Of a DNA stretch of 64,000 nucleotides, positions 56,397 through 64,000 are shown piece by piece; within the stretch, counting starts at the first letter, position 1; each line of letters starts with the position of its first letter. The DNA comes from Marinomonas alcarazii (GTDB lineage Bacteria; Pseudomonadota; Gammaproteobacteria; Pseudomonadales; Marinomonadaceae). The position numbers and the translations under genes are program-made. The DNA lies in assembly GCF_003208215.1 (NCBI RefSeq), contig NZ_QKLW01000003.1, forward strand, positions 261,237 to 325,236, in the 5' to 3' direction. The notes below the pieces were generated by a model, which saw nothing but the letters and a program-made list of their open reading frames with translations, was not told the origin of the DNA and did not search any database.

Positions 56397-56413
56397 GCTA
56401 GGCCGCTATTTTT
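56387..56413 (+). terminator. Terminator overlapping the frcA stop
   Basis: Perfect 9-base arms, AGCGGCCTA (56387-56395) and TAGGCCGCT (56399-56407), with a 3-base loop, followed by ATTTTTATC. The frcA stop codon (56394-56396) spans the loop side of the stem. Confidence 0.85.
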
Positions 56414-56463
56414 ATCTGTCATTAAGTAGGGCAAAATAGCGGCATTGCACCGAGGGAAGTAGA

Positions 56464-57441
56464 ATGAGTTTAATGAAACAGTTAATGTCGAGTTCGAAAA
56501 AAGCCCGACAGCTTTGGAAGGCTTATCGCTTAATGCCAAGTTTATTGGCTGTTTCGATTGTCGCTGTTTCGCTGTCGCCATTGGCCTCGCAATCCTCAGA
56601 ACCTCAACCCCTCAAATCCATTGGTATCAGTGTTGCTGATTTAGGCAATCCTTATTTTGTGCAGTTGGTCGAATCGGCAACGACAAAAGCAAATGAGCTA
56701 GCTGGTGAGCCAGTAAAAATGCTGATCCGTTCAGATGCGTATGATTGGCAGCGACAAATTGGTCAAATCAATGATTTTATCGAACAAAAGGTTGATTTGA
56801 TCGTGCTAACTGCGGCTGATGAATACAAGGTCGCAGCGGTGGTAGCAAAGGCTCAGCGAGCGGGTATTAAAGTCATTGCTGTGGATGTCAATGCACAAGG
56901 TGCGGATGCCACTATTACGACAGACAATGTTCAAGCTGGTGCTATTGCTTGTGAAAAACTGGCAGAGAAAACCGATTATAAAGGCAATTTTGTCATTATT
57001 AATGGCGTATTGGTGTCGTCGGTTATAGAGCGAGTCGCTGGTTGTAAGTCTGCGTTGAATAAATACCCAAACATCACCTTGTTAAGTGACCGAATGAATG
57101 GCACGGGCAGTGTTGAGGGCGGTATGGAAGCCATGACGTATTTAATGGAAGAGTACGATCATATCGATGCCATTTTTACCATTAATGACCCAACCGCATT
57201 TGGAGCATTGCGTGCCGCACAACAAGCAGGCCGGAGCGAGTTTTTAATGGCCTCTGTTGATGGTGCTCCGTTTGCAAAAGATATTATCAAGCAAAAAGAC
57301 AATCTTTGGATAGCAACGGCAGTTCAGAGACCTGTGCCGATGGCGGAAAAAGCCATAGAAATTGGTATGGATTTGCTGAAAGGCAAAGAGGTGGCTCAGC
57401 GATTTATCTTGATTCCATCCGTATTGGTTGAGAAACCCTAA
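56464..57441 (+). CDS. RbsB-like sugar-binding protein
   Basis: A 325-residue periplasmic binding protein (Peripla_BP_4 type) with an extended N-terminus and a hydrophobic signal ending near residue 45. Marks are SIGISVADLGNPYFVQLVESATTKANEL, DLIVLTAADEYKVAAVVAKAQRAGIKVIAVDVNAQG and INDPTAFGALRAAQQAG. It differs clearly from FrcB. It may be an alternative receptor for FrcCA or a sensor partner of the kinase. Terminator at 56413 separates it from frcA. Confidence 0.88.
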   Translation: MSLMKQLMSSSKKARQLWKAYRLMPSLLAVSIVAVSLSPLASQSSEPQPLKSIGISVADLGNPYFVQLVESATTKANELAGEPVKMLIRSDAYDWQRQIGQINDFIEQKVDLIVLTAADEYKVAAVVAKAQRAGIKVIAVDVNAQGADATITTDNVQAGAIACEKLAEKTDYKGNFVIINGVLVSSVIERVAGCKSALNKYPNITLLSDRMNGTGSVEGGMEAMTYLMEEYDHIDAIFTINDPTAFGALRAAQQAGRSEFLMASVDGAPFAKDIIKQKDNLWIATAVQRPVPMAEKAIEIGMDLLKGKEVAQRFILIPSVLVEKP

Positions 57442-57519
57442 GCCCATTTGGTATGTAATTGCTCTTGGTCTTTTTTGGCTAGGACGTTAAGCTAACGGCC
57501 TTCGTTATAGAGGCTATTA

Positions 57520-58407
57520 ATGGACACTTCTACGTTATTCACACAAATATTTAATACGGTTTTCCCCCTAGCAAGTATTGTGCTCGTCGCATTTTTTTAT
57601 GCGCGAGTGCGACCGACTGATATGACGGTGGCGAATCGTTTAAACATCAGTGTTTTTTGCCCCGCACTTATCTTTTCTGTCATGGCCTCGAAAGAGTTTC
57701 ATATCGCTTTATATGTCGATTTGATTATTGCTGCTACTGTGGTTGTGTTGGGTTCTGGCTTACTGGTTTGGCCACTGTGTAAGTGGTTAAAAATCTCACC
57801 TAAAACCTTGGTTCCCCCAATGATGTTTAACAACAGCGGCAACTTGGGGATTCCCTTGATTGTGCTGGCATTTGGCGAGTCAGCTTTGCCTATTGCTGTG
57901 GTGTTATTTCTTACCGAAAACTTACTGCATTTTACCGTTGGCATGTATTTGCTTAACCCAAAAACCAACCTTCTTAATGTTCTAAAAATGCCAATGATCA
58001 TCGCAACCATCTTGGGGTTAATTTGGAGTCTACAAGGTTGGACGGTTATGCCCGCTGTGAAGGTGTCTGTGGATATGCTGGGACAAATTGCCATTCCTCT
58101 GATGCTATTTGCGCTTGGTGTGCGCATGACGAATGTCGACTTTAGTGAATGGAAGCTTGGTGTGATTAGCGGCCTTTTGTGTCCATTAAGTGGTCTGATT
58201 ATTGCTGTTATTTGGTACTATGCTGTTGGTATGTCACCAGAAAACTTTGCCTACTTACTGATCTTTGCTTGTCTACCGCCTGCGGTATTGAATTACATGG
58301 TCGCCGAGTTGTACCAACAGGAGCCCCATAAAGTAGCGTCGATTGTATTGATTAGTAATTTGATGAGCATAGGCATCATTCCTGGTGTGTTGTTCTATGT
58401 TTTATAA
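57520..58407 (+). CDS. AEC-family transporter
   Basis: A 295-residue membrane protein of the auxin efflux carrier family, about ten helices. Conserved features are MMFNNSGNLGIPLIVLAFGE near 107 and the duplicated PLMLFALGVRM near 200. Substrate unknown; bacterial members carry malate or malonate among others. It lies 78 bases after the sugar-binding gene and 21 before the mscS-like gene. Confidence 0.85.
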   Translation: MDTSTLFTQIFNTVFPLASIVLVAFFYARVRPTDMTVANRLNISVFCPALIFSVMASKEFHIALYVDLIIAATVVVLGSGLLVWPLCKWLKISPKTLVPPMMFNNSGNLGIPLIVLAFGESALPIAVVLFLTENLLHFTVGMYLLNPKTNLLNVLKMPMIIATILGLIWSLQGWTVMPAVKVSVDMLGQIAIPLMLFALGVRMTNVDFSEWKLGVISGLLCPLSGLIIAVIWYYAVGMSPENFAYLLIFACLPPAVLNYMVAELYQQEPHKVASIVLISNLMSIGIIPGVLFYVL

Positions 58408-58428
58408 ATCCGTATTAGGAGAAAAAGC

Positions 58429-58995
58429 ATGATGGTGCAGGTTGGCTTAATCGCTCTATTAGTGGTGGCGTATGTCATTGTCTCGCGGATTTTAAAGTCG
58501 AGCATCACTTTGTTAGGACAAAAAAAATACGCGAATGAAGTACGAATAACCTATGTCTCTAAAACGCTACACCTTGGCTTCACTGCTATTTTTGTTTTAT
58601 TGATTTGTTTGGTTCTTGGTATTGGCTATGGTCAGTTAGCCATCTTTTTCTCCTCTGTTTTTGCGGTTGTTGGTGTGGCGCTATTTGCCCAATGGTCGAT
58701 TTTAAGCAATATCACAGCAAGCCTGATTATCTTCTTTAGCTTTCCCTATCGAGTAGGAGATTGGGTCAAAGTTGTTGATAGAGACGACGAGATTTTGGGG
58801 CAAATTTTAGAGATATCGACCTTCCATGTGATTATTCAGCGTTTGTCTAATGATGTCGTGACGTATCCTAATAGTTTGATTCTACAAAAAGCCGTTGTAC
58901 GTTTTGATAATCGAGAGGCCGCACTGGCCATGAGCCAATTTCAACCCTCTAAAACGTCAGTCGATAAAGTGGAAGGCGAAAGCCCTTCTCCTTAA
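58429..58995 (+). CDS. Small MscS-type mechanosensitive channel
   Basis: A 188-residue membrane protein that reduces MscS to its essentials: two or three helices, the pore helix and the beta domain (SLIIFFSFPYRVGDWVKVVDRDDEILGQILEISTFHVIIQ, then TYPNSLILQKAVV). It lacks most of the C-terminal vestibule of the 286-residue E. coli MscS. Gating and oligomer state are not predictable from sequence. Confidence 0.8.
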   Translation: MMVQVGLIALLVVAYVIVSRILKSSITLLGQKKYANEVRITYVSKTLHLGFTAIFVLLICLVLGIGYGQLAIFFSSVFAVVGVALFAQWSILSNITASLIIFFSFPYRVGDWVKVVDRDDEILGQILEISTFHVIIQRLSNDVVTYPNSLILQKAVVRFDNREAALAMSQFQPSKTSVDKVEGESPSP

Positions 58996-59083
58996 TGCTG
59001 AACAAAAAATAATCAGTTTTTTTAAGATTTGAGATATTTGTGTCATACTAAGAGGCTTTCATCGATAAGAAGAGAAGCCTCTA

Positions 59084-59359
59084 GTGAAATCTGATCCTGA
59101 GTCCTTATTAAAAAACAATGATGAGCTCATTCATTCGGATGCGCTGAAAGTCAAATCCCACGCCCAACGACCGCAAGAAGATTGGGTGCTGCATACCTTA
59201 ATGATTGAAGGTTACGATGTGCCGTTTCGTTTCAAACGCCAAGGCAAATATCGCACCTTGCGCGGCGCTCGTGTGAACCTGACTTATTACCCAACGCAAG
59301 AAATGGTGGCGGGTATTCCTGTTGAGATTATGAAAGTTGTGCGAGTAAAACGTACATAA
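59084..59359 (+). CDS. Conserved small hypothetical protein
   Basis: A 91-residue basic protein beginning with GTG, preceded by AGAGAAG. No known domain recognised. Its C-terminal half (YDVPFRFKRQGKYRTLRGARVNLTYYPTQEMVAG) is ordered, rich in Arg and Tyr, and reminiscent of conserved gammaproteobacterial proteins of unknown function. No hydrophobic segments. Confidence 0.7.
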   Translation: MKSDPESLLKNNDELIHSDALKVKSHAQRPQEDWVLHTLMIEGYDVPFRFKRQGKYRTLRGARVNLTYYPTQEMVAGIPVEIMKVVRVKRT

Positions 59360-59476
59360 CTTGCAAGTCTGGCCTCTAAATCTACTTCTGCTTTTCTTCT
59401 GCCGGATATGAACTTAATATGGCGTGGCCTGTCTTTTATTCGGGCTATAAAGATTGCATATTAGGTGTAGGTAAAA

Positions 59477-60307
59477 ATGGAAATAGATCATTCCGGAAGT
59501 TTGTTTGCCATAATGAAGCGCATCGAGCGCAGTGCGTGGTTTCAGGGCTTTATCATTAGTATCATTGTGGTCGCGGCACTTACCGTGGGCGCTAAAACTT
59601 ATGCTTTACCTTATGGTATTGAGAGAGGCATAAACTACTTAGACAATTTCATCACCGTTTTCTTCTTGGTCGAGCTTAGCCTGCGCTTTCTTGCCTGTGA
59701 TGATAAACGTCATTTCTTTAAAGACCCTTGGAACCTATTCGATACGGTTATTGTTGTCGGCAGTTTAATACCTATTTCAGAAACAGAAATGATTCTTGTG
59801 GCACGCTTGCTGCGTGTGTTCCGTGTCTTGCGTCTGGTCTCAATTATTCCTGAGCTGCGTTTTTTGATTAATGCTTTGCTAAAAGCTATTCCCCAAATGG
59901 GTTACATCGCTTTGTTGATGTTTATCATTTTTTACATCTTCGCTGCGGTTGGTTCCATTTTTTTCCATCACGTCAATGAGGAACTTTGGGGCGATATTGC
60001 CATTTCTATGCTGACGCTATTTCGCATTGCAACGTTCGAAGATTGGACAGATGTCATGTATGAAACCATGGATGTTTATCCGTTCAGTTGGATTTTTTAC
60101 CTCATCTTTATATTCCTAACGGCATTTGTGTTTTTAAACATGATGGTCGGTGTGGTGTTGGACGTGATGACCCGCGAAACCGCGCAAGAAGAACACGAGA
60201 ATCAAGAAAGTAATCACCAAGCCTTAGTAACACAAATTTCTGAGTTACAAGCTCAAGTCGCACGCCTTGTGGATAAAATCGACGCGCAACAAGATAAAAA
60301 AGACTAA
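59477..60307 (+). CDS. Voltage-gated cation channel (single-domain, six-helix)
   Basis: A 276-residue ion channel like NaChBac/CavAb: S4 voltage sensor with Arg110, 113, 116 and 119 (VARLLRVFRVLRLV), pore helix, filter TFEDWTD at 186-192, S6 to about 230 and a C-terminal coiled coil (about 238-272). The filter has Glu188, Asp189 and Asp192, unlike the TLESWS of sodium channels and like the engineered calcium-selective CavAb (TLDDWSD). It would form a tetramer in the inner membrane. Confidence 0.9.
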   Translation: MEIDHSGSLFAIMKRIERSAWFQGFIISIIVVAALTVGAKTYALPYGIERGINYLDNFITVFFLVELSLRFLACDDKRHFFKDPWNLFDTVIVVGSLIPISETEMILVARLLRVFRVLRLVSIIPELRFLINALLKAIPQMGYIALLMFIIFYIFAAVGSIFFHHVNEELWGDIAISMLTLFRIATFEDWTDVMYETMDVYPFSWIFYLIFIFLTAFVFLNMMVGVVLDVMTRETAQEEHENQESNHQALVTQISELQAQVARLVDKIDAQQDKKD

Positions 60308-60318
60308 CCCTTAGTGGT

Positions 60319-61215
60319 TCAAACGGCCTGCTGGCTAACTTTCTTTAGCCAGCGGCCACCGAATGTATTCAGCATCAAACCAAGTAACACGATAAAAATC
60401 CCCGCCCATTGCATAGCGCTTACTGTTTCAGAGAGGAAGATTTCCGCTGACGTTAAGCCCACAACCGGAACGCCTAAGGTAAGTGGCGCTACGGTCGCCG
60501 CTGGATAGCGTGATAGCAAATAGCTCCACAAACCATAGCCGGCTAAGGTAGCAAAGAGTGACAGGTAAGCAAGTGAAGCAATCGACTTAAAGCTTATTTC
60601 AGTGATGTTGCTCCACATGACATCACCACCGTCAATGAAGTATGCGCAAAGGAAGAAAGGGATAGGTGGAATCCAGCTCGACCAAACGATTAGATTTAGG
60701 TTGGCATCGTAGCCTTTGCGGCTAATGATTTTGGTGAAAATATTTCCCAACGCCCAGCTAGAACCCGCCGCCAAAGTTAAGCCAAATCCAAGCGCTGTCA
60801 TGGTGGTATCTTCATTATCTAAGCCGATGACTGCTAAGCCACCAATGGCAATGCCAATGGCGAGTACTTGATAAGGTCGAACGGCTTCTTTTAATAACAA
60901 AATAGCGAACAACAAAGTGAAAATCGCCTGAGATTGCAGTACTAACGAAGCAAGGCCTGCTGGCATGCCAAATGACATGGCGCTGAATAAAAACGCAAAT
61001 TGCCCGAAGTTCAATGATAAGGCATAACCAATACACCAAAGTAATGGCGTATTAGGTCGAGAGAAAAAGAAGCAGCCAATCATGCCGATAACGAGGAAAC
61101 GCAACCCGCCTAACATCATCGGCGTAAGCTCATCTAAGCCCCAGCGCATCACAATAAAGTTAAAGCCCCACGCGACAATAATAAAGAGCGCCAAAAACAT
61201 ATCTTTGCGAATCAT
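60319..61215 (-). CDS. eamA: EamA-family amino acid exporter
   Basis: A 298-residue DMT permease with ten predicted helices in two EamA repeats. It follows E. coli EamA (O-acetylserine/cysteine exporter) closely: WGFNFIVMRWGLDELTPMMLGGLRF, FGQFAFLFSAMSFGMPAGLASLVLQSQA, and GYGLWSYLLSRYPAATVAPLTLGVPVVGL. Substrate by homology only. Convergent with the channel gene; its last codons are part of the terminator hairpin. Confidence 0.88.
   Translation of the reverse strand: MIRKDMFLALFIIVAWGFNFIVMRWGLDELTPMMLGGLRFLVIGMIGCFFFSRPNTPLLWCIGYALSLNFGQFAFLFSAMSFGMPAGLASLVLQSQAIFTLLFAILLLKEAVRPYQVLAIGIAIGGLAVIGLDNEDTTMTALGFGLTLAAGSSWALGNIFTKIISRKGYDANLNLIVWSSWIPPIPFFLCAYFIDGGDVMWSNITEISFKSIASLAYLSLFATLAGYGLWSYLLSRYPAATVAPLTLGVPVVGLTSAEIFLSETVSAMQWAGIFIVLLGLMLNTFGGRWLKKVSQQAV
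60325..60357. terminator. Bidirectional terminator in the eamA 3' end
   Basis: GGCCTGCTGGCTAA (60325-60338) pairs with TTAGCCAGCGGCC (60345-60357) with one bulged base around a 6-base loop, just past the channel gene stop and inside the end of eamA. Confidence 0.75.
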
Positions 61216-61506
61216 GTTGAGTCCTTAACTTGGTAATCGTGAGGCAAAATAAGCTAACTACTTTACGTTGTTTCGCTGAGTTTGCACATGGACAGATAAA
61301 GGAAGAATTGAGGACGCAGATCAAGAGAATCCTTTATTGTTGAGGGATACACGGTATTCATTTTTCAGCAAATCCATTAATAGAAGTGATAGCCCATTCA
61401 TTCATATTGGAATATAGGCTAAATTGACAAATTCCCGAGTAAAAACTGATTATCACACATTTAATCTGCCTTATAACAACAAAGAAGTCACAAGAGCATC
61501 AGTATC

Positions 61507-62178
61507 ATGCGTATTTTAGTAGTAGAAGATGATCGTATTTTAGGCGAAGCCATTAGCCAAAGAATCAGTCGAATGGGGCATGGCCTTGATCTTGCGCAGA
61601 CTGGTTTACAGGCAAATCAAATGTTGGCATTGCAAGAATACGATCTCATGTTGCTGGATCTAAATTTGCCAGATATGACGGGTACTCAAATATTACAAAC
61701 GCTTCGAAAAAAACACTCTAATACGCCGGTGATTGTTCTAACTGCCCGTGATGAAGTAAAAGATCGTATAGAGCTTTTGGATCTGGGCGCAGACGATTAT
61801 ATGACCAAACCGGTGGACTTTGGTGAGCTTGAAGCTCGTTGTCGTGCTTTGCTCCGTCGCAGCCAAGGGCAAGCGCAAAATACAATAGAATACGGAAATG
61901 TCAGTTTAGACTTGCAAGCATGCACTGTGACTATTAGCGATCACCTAATCGAGCTAAAGCAACGAGAGTTTCGTTTATTAGAAGTGTTTATCAGTCATAC
62001 CGGAAGAGTTCTAAGCAAGGAAGTTTTAATAGAGCATATTTATAATTTCAATGAAAACCCGAACCCTAGTGTCATTGAGATTTACGTAGCACGTTTGAGG
62101 AAATCTTTGCAAAGCAGTGACATCAACATTAGAACTATTCGAGGTCTTGGCTATTTGCTGGAAAAACATCATGGCTAA
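61507..62178 (+). CDS. OmpR-family response regulator (TctD/QseB-like)
   Basis: A 223-residue regulator: receiver with acidic pair VVEDDR, phospho-Asp51 in LLDLNLPD and TKPVDFGE; winged-helix with VIEIYVARLRKSL. Its last eight bases overlap the kinase start. Next genes are a sensor kinase and a binding protein, so it likely regulates an uptake operon continuing beyond the window. Confidence 0.92.
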   Translation: MRILVVEDDRILGEAISQRISRMGHGLDLAQTGLQANQMLALQEYDLMLLDLNLPDMTGTQILQTLRKKHSNTPVIVLTARDEVKDRIELLDLGADDYMTKPVDFGELEARCRALLRRSQGQAQNTIEYGNVSLDLQACTVTISDHLIELKQREFRLLEVFISHTGRVLSKEVLIEHIYNFNENPNPSVIEIYVARLRKSLQSSDINIRTIRGLGYLLEKHHG

Positions 62179-63601
62179 GGCAACTACCTCGATTCGTCGG
62201 CAATTGATTCTAATGGTGGCGACCGTGTTGATTGTGATTAATGCAGTGGCTCTTTGGAGTGTGCATATTTATGCAAATAGAGCGGCAAAAGAGTCTTATG
62301 ATCGGCTTCTTTATGGCTCTGCTTTACAGATGGCCGAAAATATCAACATATTGGATTCGCAATACTTTATCGATTTGCCCGTTTCTGCATTTGAAACTTT
62401 AGCCTTATCTGCCTCAGATCGTGCTTTTTATTCCATTATGAATGGACAATATCAAGTGCTGACAGGTTACAAAGATCTTCCTAATATCCCGTTTACCCAG
62501 TTGCTTCAGCAATCCAGCGAGAAAGAAAAATTTATTCCTATTTATTATGAAGCTATGTATCGCGATGAGATGGTTCGTTTTGTTGCGTTAGGGAAACGCC
62601 TGTTAGAGGGAGATAGTGTTAACGATGTTTTTATTATTGTTGGCCAAACATTAGATGCTCGGCGCGCAGCGGCGACGGAAATCAGCCAAATGGCACTGCA
62701 ATTTGTTACTTTGTTTTTCTTTATCACGTTACTTTTATTGCTTTTCGTTATTTGGCGAGTATTGCAACCATTGCAAACGATCAAGCAAGCCATTACAGAG
62801 CGCTCGTCTCAAGAGCTGTCTCCTTTAGATGCAAATGTTCCCAGTGAGATAGCACCTTTACTAAAAAGTATTAATTATTTTATGGCTCAGCTGGATAGTA
62901 CGTTAAATCGACTAAAACGTTTTACAGCAGAAGCGGCTCATCAGATCCGTACGCCTTTGGCTGGCCTAAATTCACAGGCGCAAAACGCAATAGATGAAAC
63001 CGATGAAATGTTACGACAAAAGCAGCTACAGCATATTTTAGAAAGTAGTAACCTATTGACCAATACGGTCAATCAGCTTCTTAGCCGCGCTACGTTGACA
63101 CATCGTTATCAGAGTCATCCTTTTAGCCCTGTGTCTTTGGACTATGTGATCAAAGAGACTTGTCGTGATCTAGTGGTTTGGGCTTTAGAGCGGGAAGTGG
63201 AGATTGAATATGTTGGAGATATAAAGGCAACAATTAACGGAGATGAGTTTGCTCTCAAACAAATGCTGCAAAATATCATCGAAAATGCCATTAAATACAG
63301 CCCAAAAAGCGGTGTGGTTGAAGTTGAGTTAATGATTGTTTTTGAGCAATCCGTACCCTTAATTGTGCTACAAATTCGAGACCAAGGAGTAGGTGTATCG
63401 GATCAGGATAAGGAACATATTTTCGAGTACTTTTATCGTAGTCCTGACAATTTTGCATCAGGTTCCGGAATCGGTTTATCGATTGCTAAAGACGTAGCAG
63501 AACACCATGATGCTAGATTTCACTTAAAAGATAATCAGCCAACCGGATTAATTGTAGAAGTCATTTTCCCTCAACGAAAAGGACTGTCGTATGAAGGTTA
63601 G
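62171..63601 (+). CDS. Sensor histidine kinase (TctE/QseC-like)
   Basis: A 476-residue membrane kinase. TM1 about 10-30, periplasmic 2CSK_N-type domain to about 175, TM2 about 178-197, HAMP-like linker, phospho-His257 in AAHQIRTPLAG, and an ATPase domain (IENAIKYSPKSG, RDQGVGVSDQDKEHIFEYFYRS, ASGSGIGLSI). The ATG 62171 is preferred to the in-frame 62117. It overlaps the next gene by 11 bases. Confidence 0.92.
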   Translation: MAKATTSIRRQLILMVATVLIVINAVALWSVHIYANRAAKESYDRLLYGSALQMAENINILDSQYFIDLPVSAFETLALSASDRAFYSIMNGQYQVLTGYKDLPNIPFTQLLQQSSEKEKFIPIYYEAMYRDEMVRFVALGKRLLEGDSVNDVFIIVGQTLDARRAAATEISQMALQFVTLFFFITLLLLLFVIWRVLQPLQTIKQAITERSSQELSPLDANVPSEIAPLLKSINYFMAQLDSTLNRLKRFTAEAAHQIRTPLAGLNSQAQNAIDETDEMLRQKQLQHILESSNLLTNTVNQLLSRATLTHRYQSHPFSPVSLDYVIKETCRDLVVWALEREVEIEYVGDIKATINGDEFALKQMLQNIIENAIKYSPKSGVVEVELMIVFEQSVPLIVLQIRDQGVGVSDQDKEHIFEYFYRSPDNFASGSGIGLSIAKDVAEHHDARFHLKDNQPTGLIVEVIFPQRKGLSYEG

Positions 63602-64000
63602 TTGTCTTTTAGGGCTTGGTTTATTTTTGGTCAGTCGTATGGTGTTTGCTGATGCCGTACCACAAGATTCTTATATCGCTTTTCCAAGTTTGAATAAACA
63701 ACCCAAGTATCAGGGGGATGTACTCGCTATTTATGGTGCCGTAAATCATCAGGCCATTGAACCATTGTTTAGGGCATATCAAGAAAAGTACCCGAATGTA
63801 GCCATTCACTACACAGAGTCGAATACTCGTCATTTATACGAGCAATTTATCTCTCAGCCTAATATTAGACCGGACGTGATGCTTAGCCCGGCGATGGATC
63901 TTCAATTTAAGTTGGCAAATGATGGTTACGCATTAGCTTATAACTCGCCAGAGCTTGTTAATGTTCCCAAGGGGTCACATTGGCGAAATGAGTTGTTTGG
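63591..64000 (+). CDS. Periplasmic binding protein, partial (runs off window)
   Basis: The first 136 residues of a solute-binding protein. Signal peptide MKVSCLLGLGLFLVSRMVFA and the pattern DVLAIYGAVNHQAIEPLFRAYQEKYPNVAIHYTE, typical of iron/polyamine-type ABC receptors. It overlaps the kinase by 11 bases, so it is probably part of the same signalling unit, perhaps as ligand sensor. The C-terminus is outside the window. Confidence 0.7.
   Translation, partial: MKVSCLLGLGLFLVSRMVFADAVPQDSYIAFPSLNKQPKYQGDVLAIYGAVNHQAIEPLFRAYQEKYPNVAIHYTESNTRHLYEQFISQPNIRPDVMLSPAMDLQFKLANDGYALAYNSPELVNVPKGSHWRNELF

Overview
The window looks like a chromosomal segment of a marine gammaproteobacterium of the Oceanospirillales, most likely Marinomonas or a close relative. 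The clues are the core block argB-dut-coaBC / radC-rpmB-rpmG-mutM, the moderate G+C, and the density of TRAP and ABC uptake systems (three TRAP systems and several ABC systems) typical of marine heterotrophs. The genus is inferred from gene content only. I saw no rRNA, tRNA, CRISPR array, insertion sequence or prophage.

Layout. 1-5.4 kb: housekeeping genes (arginine, dUTP and coenzyme A metabolism, ribosomal proteins L28 and L33, DNA repair). 5.6-10.8 kb: a nucleoside-type ABC importer (BMP-family binding protein, double ATPase, two permeases) ending in cytidine deaminase, so import and salvage sit in one operon. 10.9-16.1 kb: an AbrB-family membrane protein, an RlpA-like lipoprotein, and a divergent pair made of a Pat-like CoA-ligase/GNAT acetyltransferase and a histone-deacetylase-family enzyme. 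16.2-20.2 kb: a DctPQM TRAP transporter with a GlxA/AraC-type regulator. 20.3-24.3 kb: the sulfate ABC importer sbp-cysT-cysW-cysA. 24.4-28.0 kb: a second DctPQM operon flanked on both sides by decayed copies of the same small cupin gene.

28.1-35.3 kb is the most accessory part. It holds a yhfG-fic toxin-antitoxin pair with an intact Fic motif, an ABM-domain protein, a trpR-trpE-trpG operon with a likely TrpR operator over its promoter, a DUF2442-HTH protein, an AT-rich 505-residue HTH plus PD-(D/E)XK-type nuclease candidate, an orphan antitoxin-like ORF and an ElyC-like protein. 35.4-39.0 kb: a small-molecule kinase and the helicase HrpB. 39.1-45.6 kb: an FCD-type GntR regulator divergent from a class IV aminotransferase, a ProC-type reductase and a TAXI-TRAP system. 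A perfect 24-bp palindrome lies between the regulator and the target genes. 45.6-49.8 kb: a SulP transporter, a chemoreceptor and a ferredoxin.

50-57.4 kb: a two-component system directly followed by a fructose-type ABC importer (frcBCA) and an extra binding protein. Hairpins between these genes probably set unequal expression. 57.5-61.2 kb: an AEC transporter, a mini MscS channel, a conserved small protein, a six-helix voltage-gated cation channel with an unusual acidic filter, and EamA. 61.5-64 kb: a TctDE-like two-component system overlapping a binding-protein gene that runs off the window.

The points most worth following up are the cupin remnants flanking the TRAP operon, the 505-residue nuclease candidate, the canonical Fic/YhfG pair, the acetyltransferase lacking an ATP-grasp block opposite a deacetylase, the GntR palindrome with its aminotransferase/ProC/TAXI regulon, and the channel filter. 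I did not find one clear multi-gene system of a wholly unknown type.
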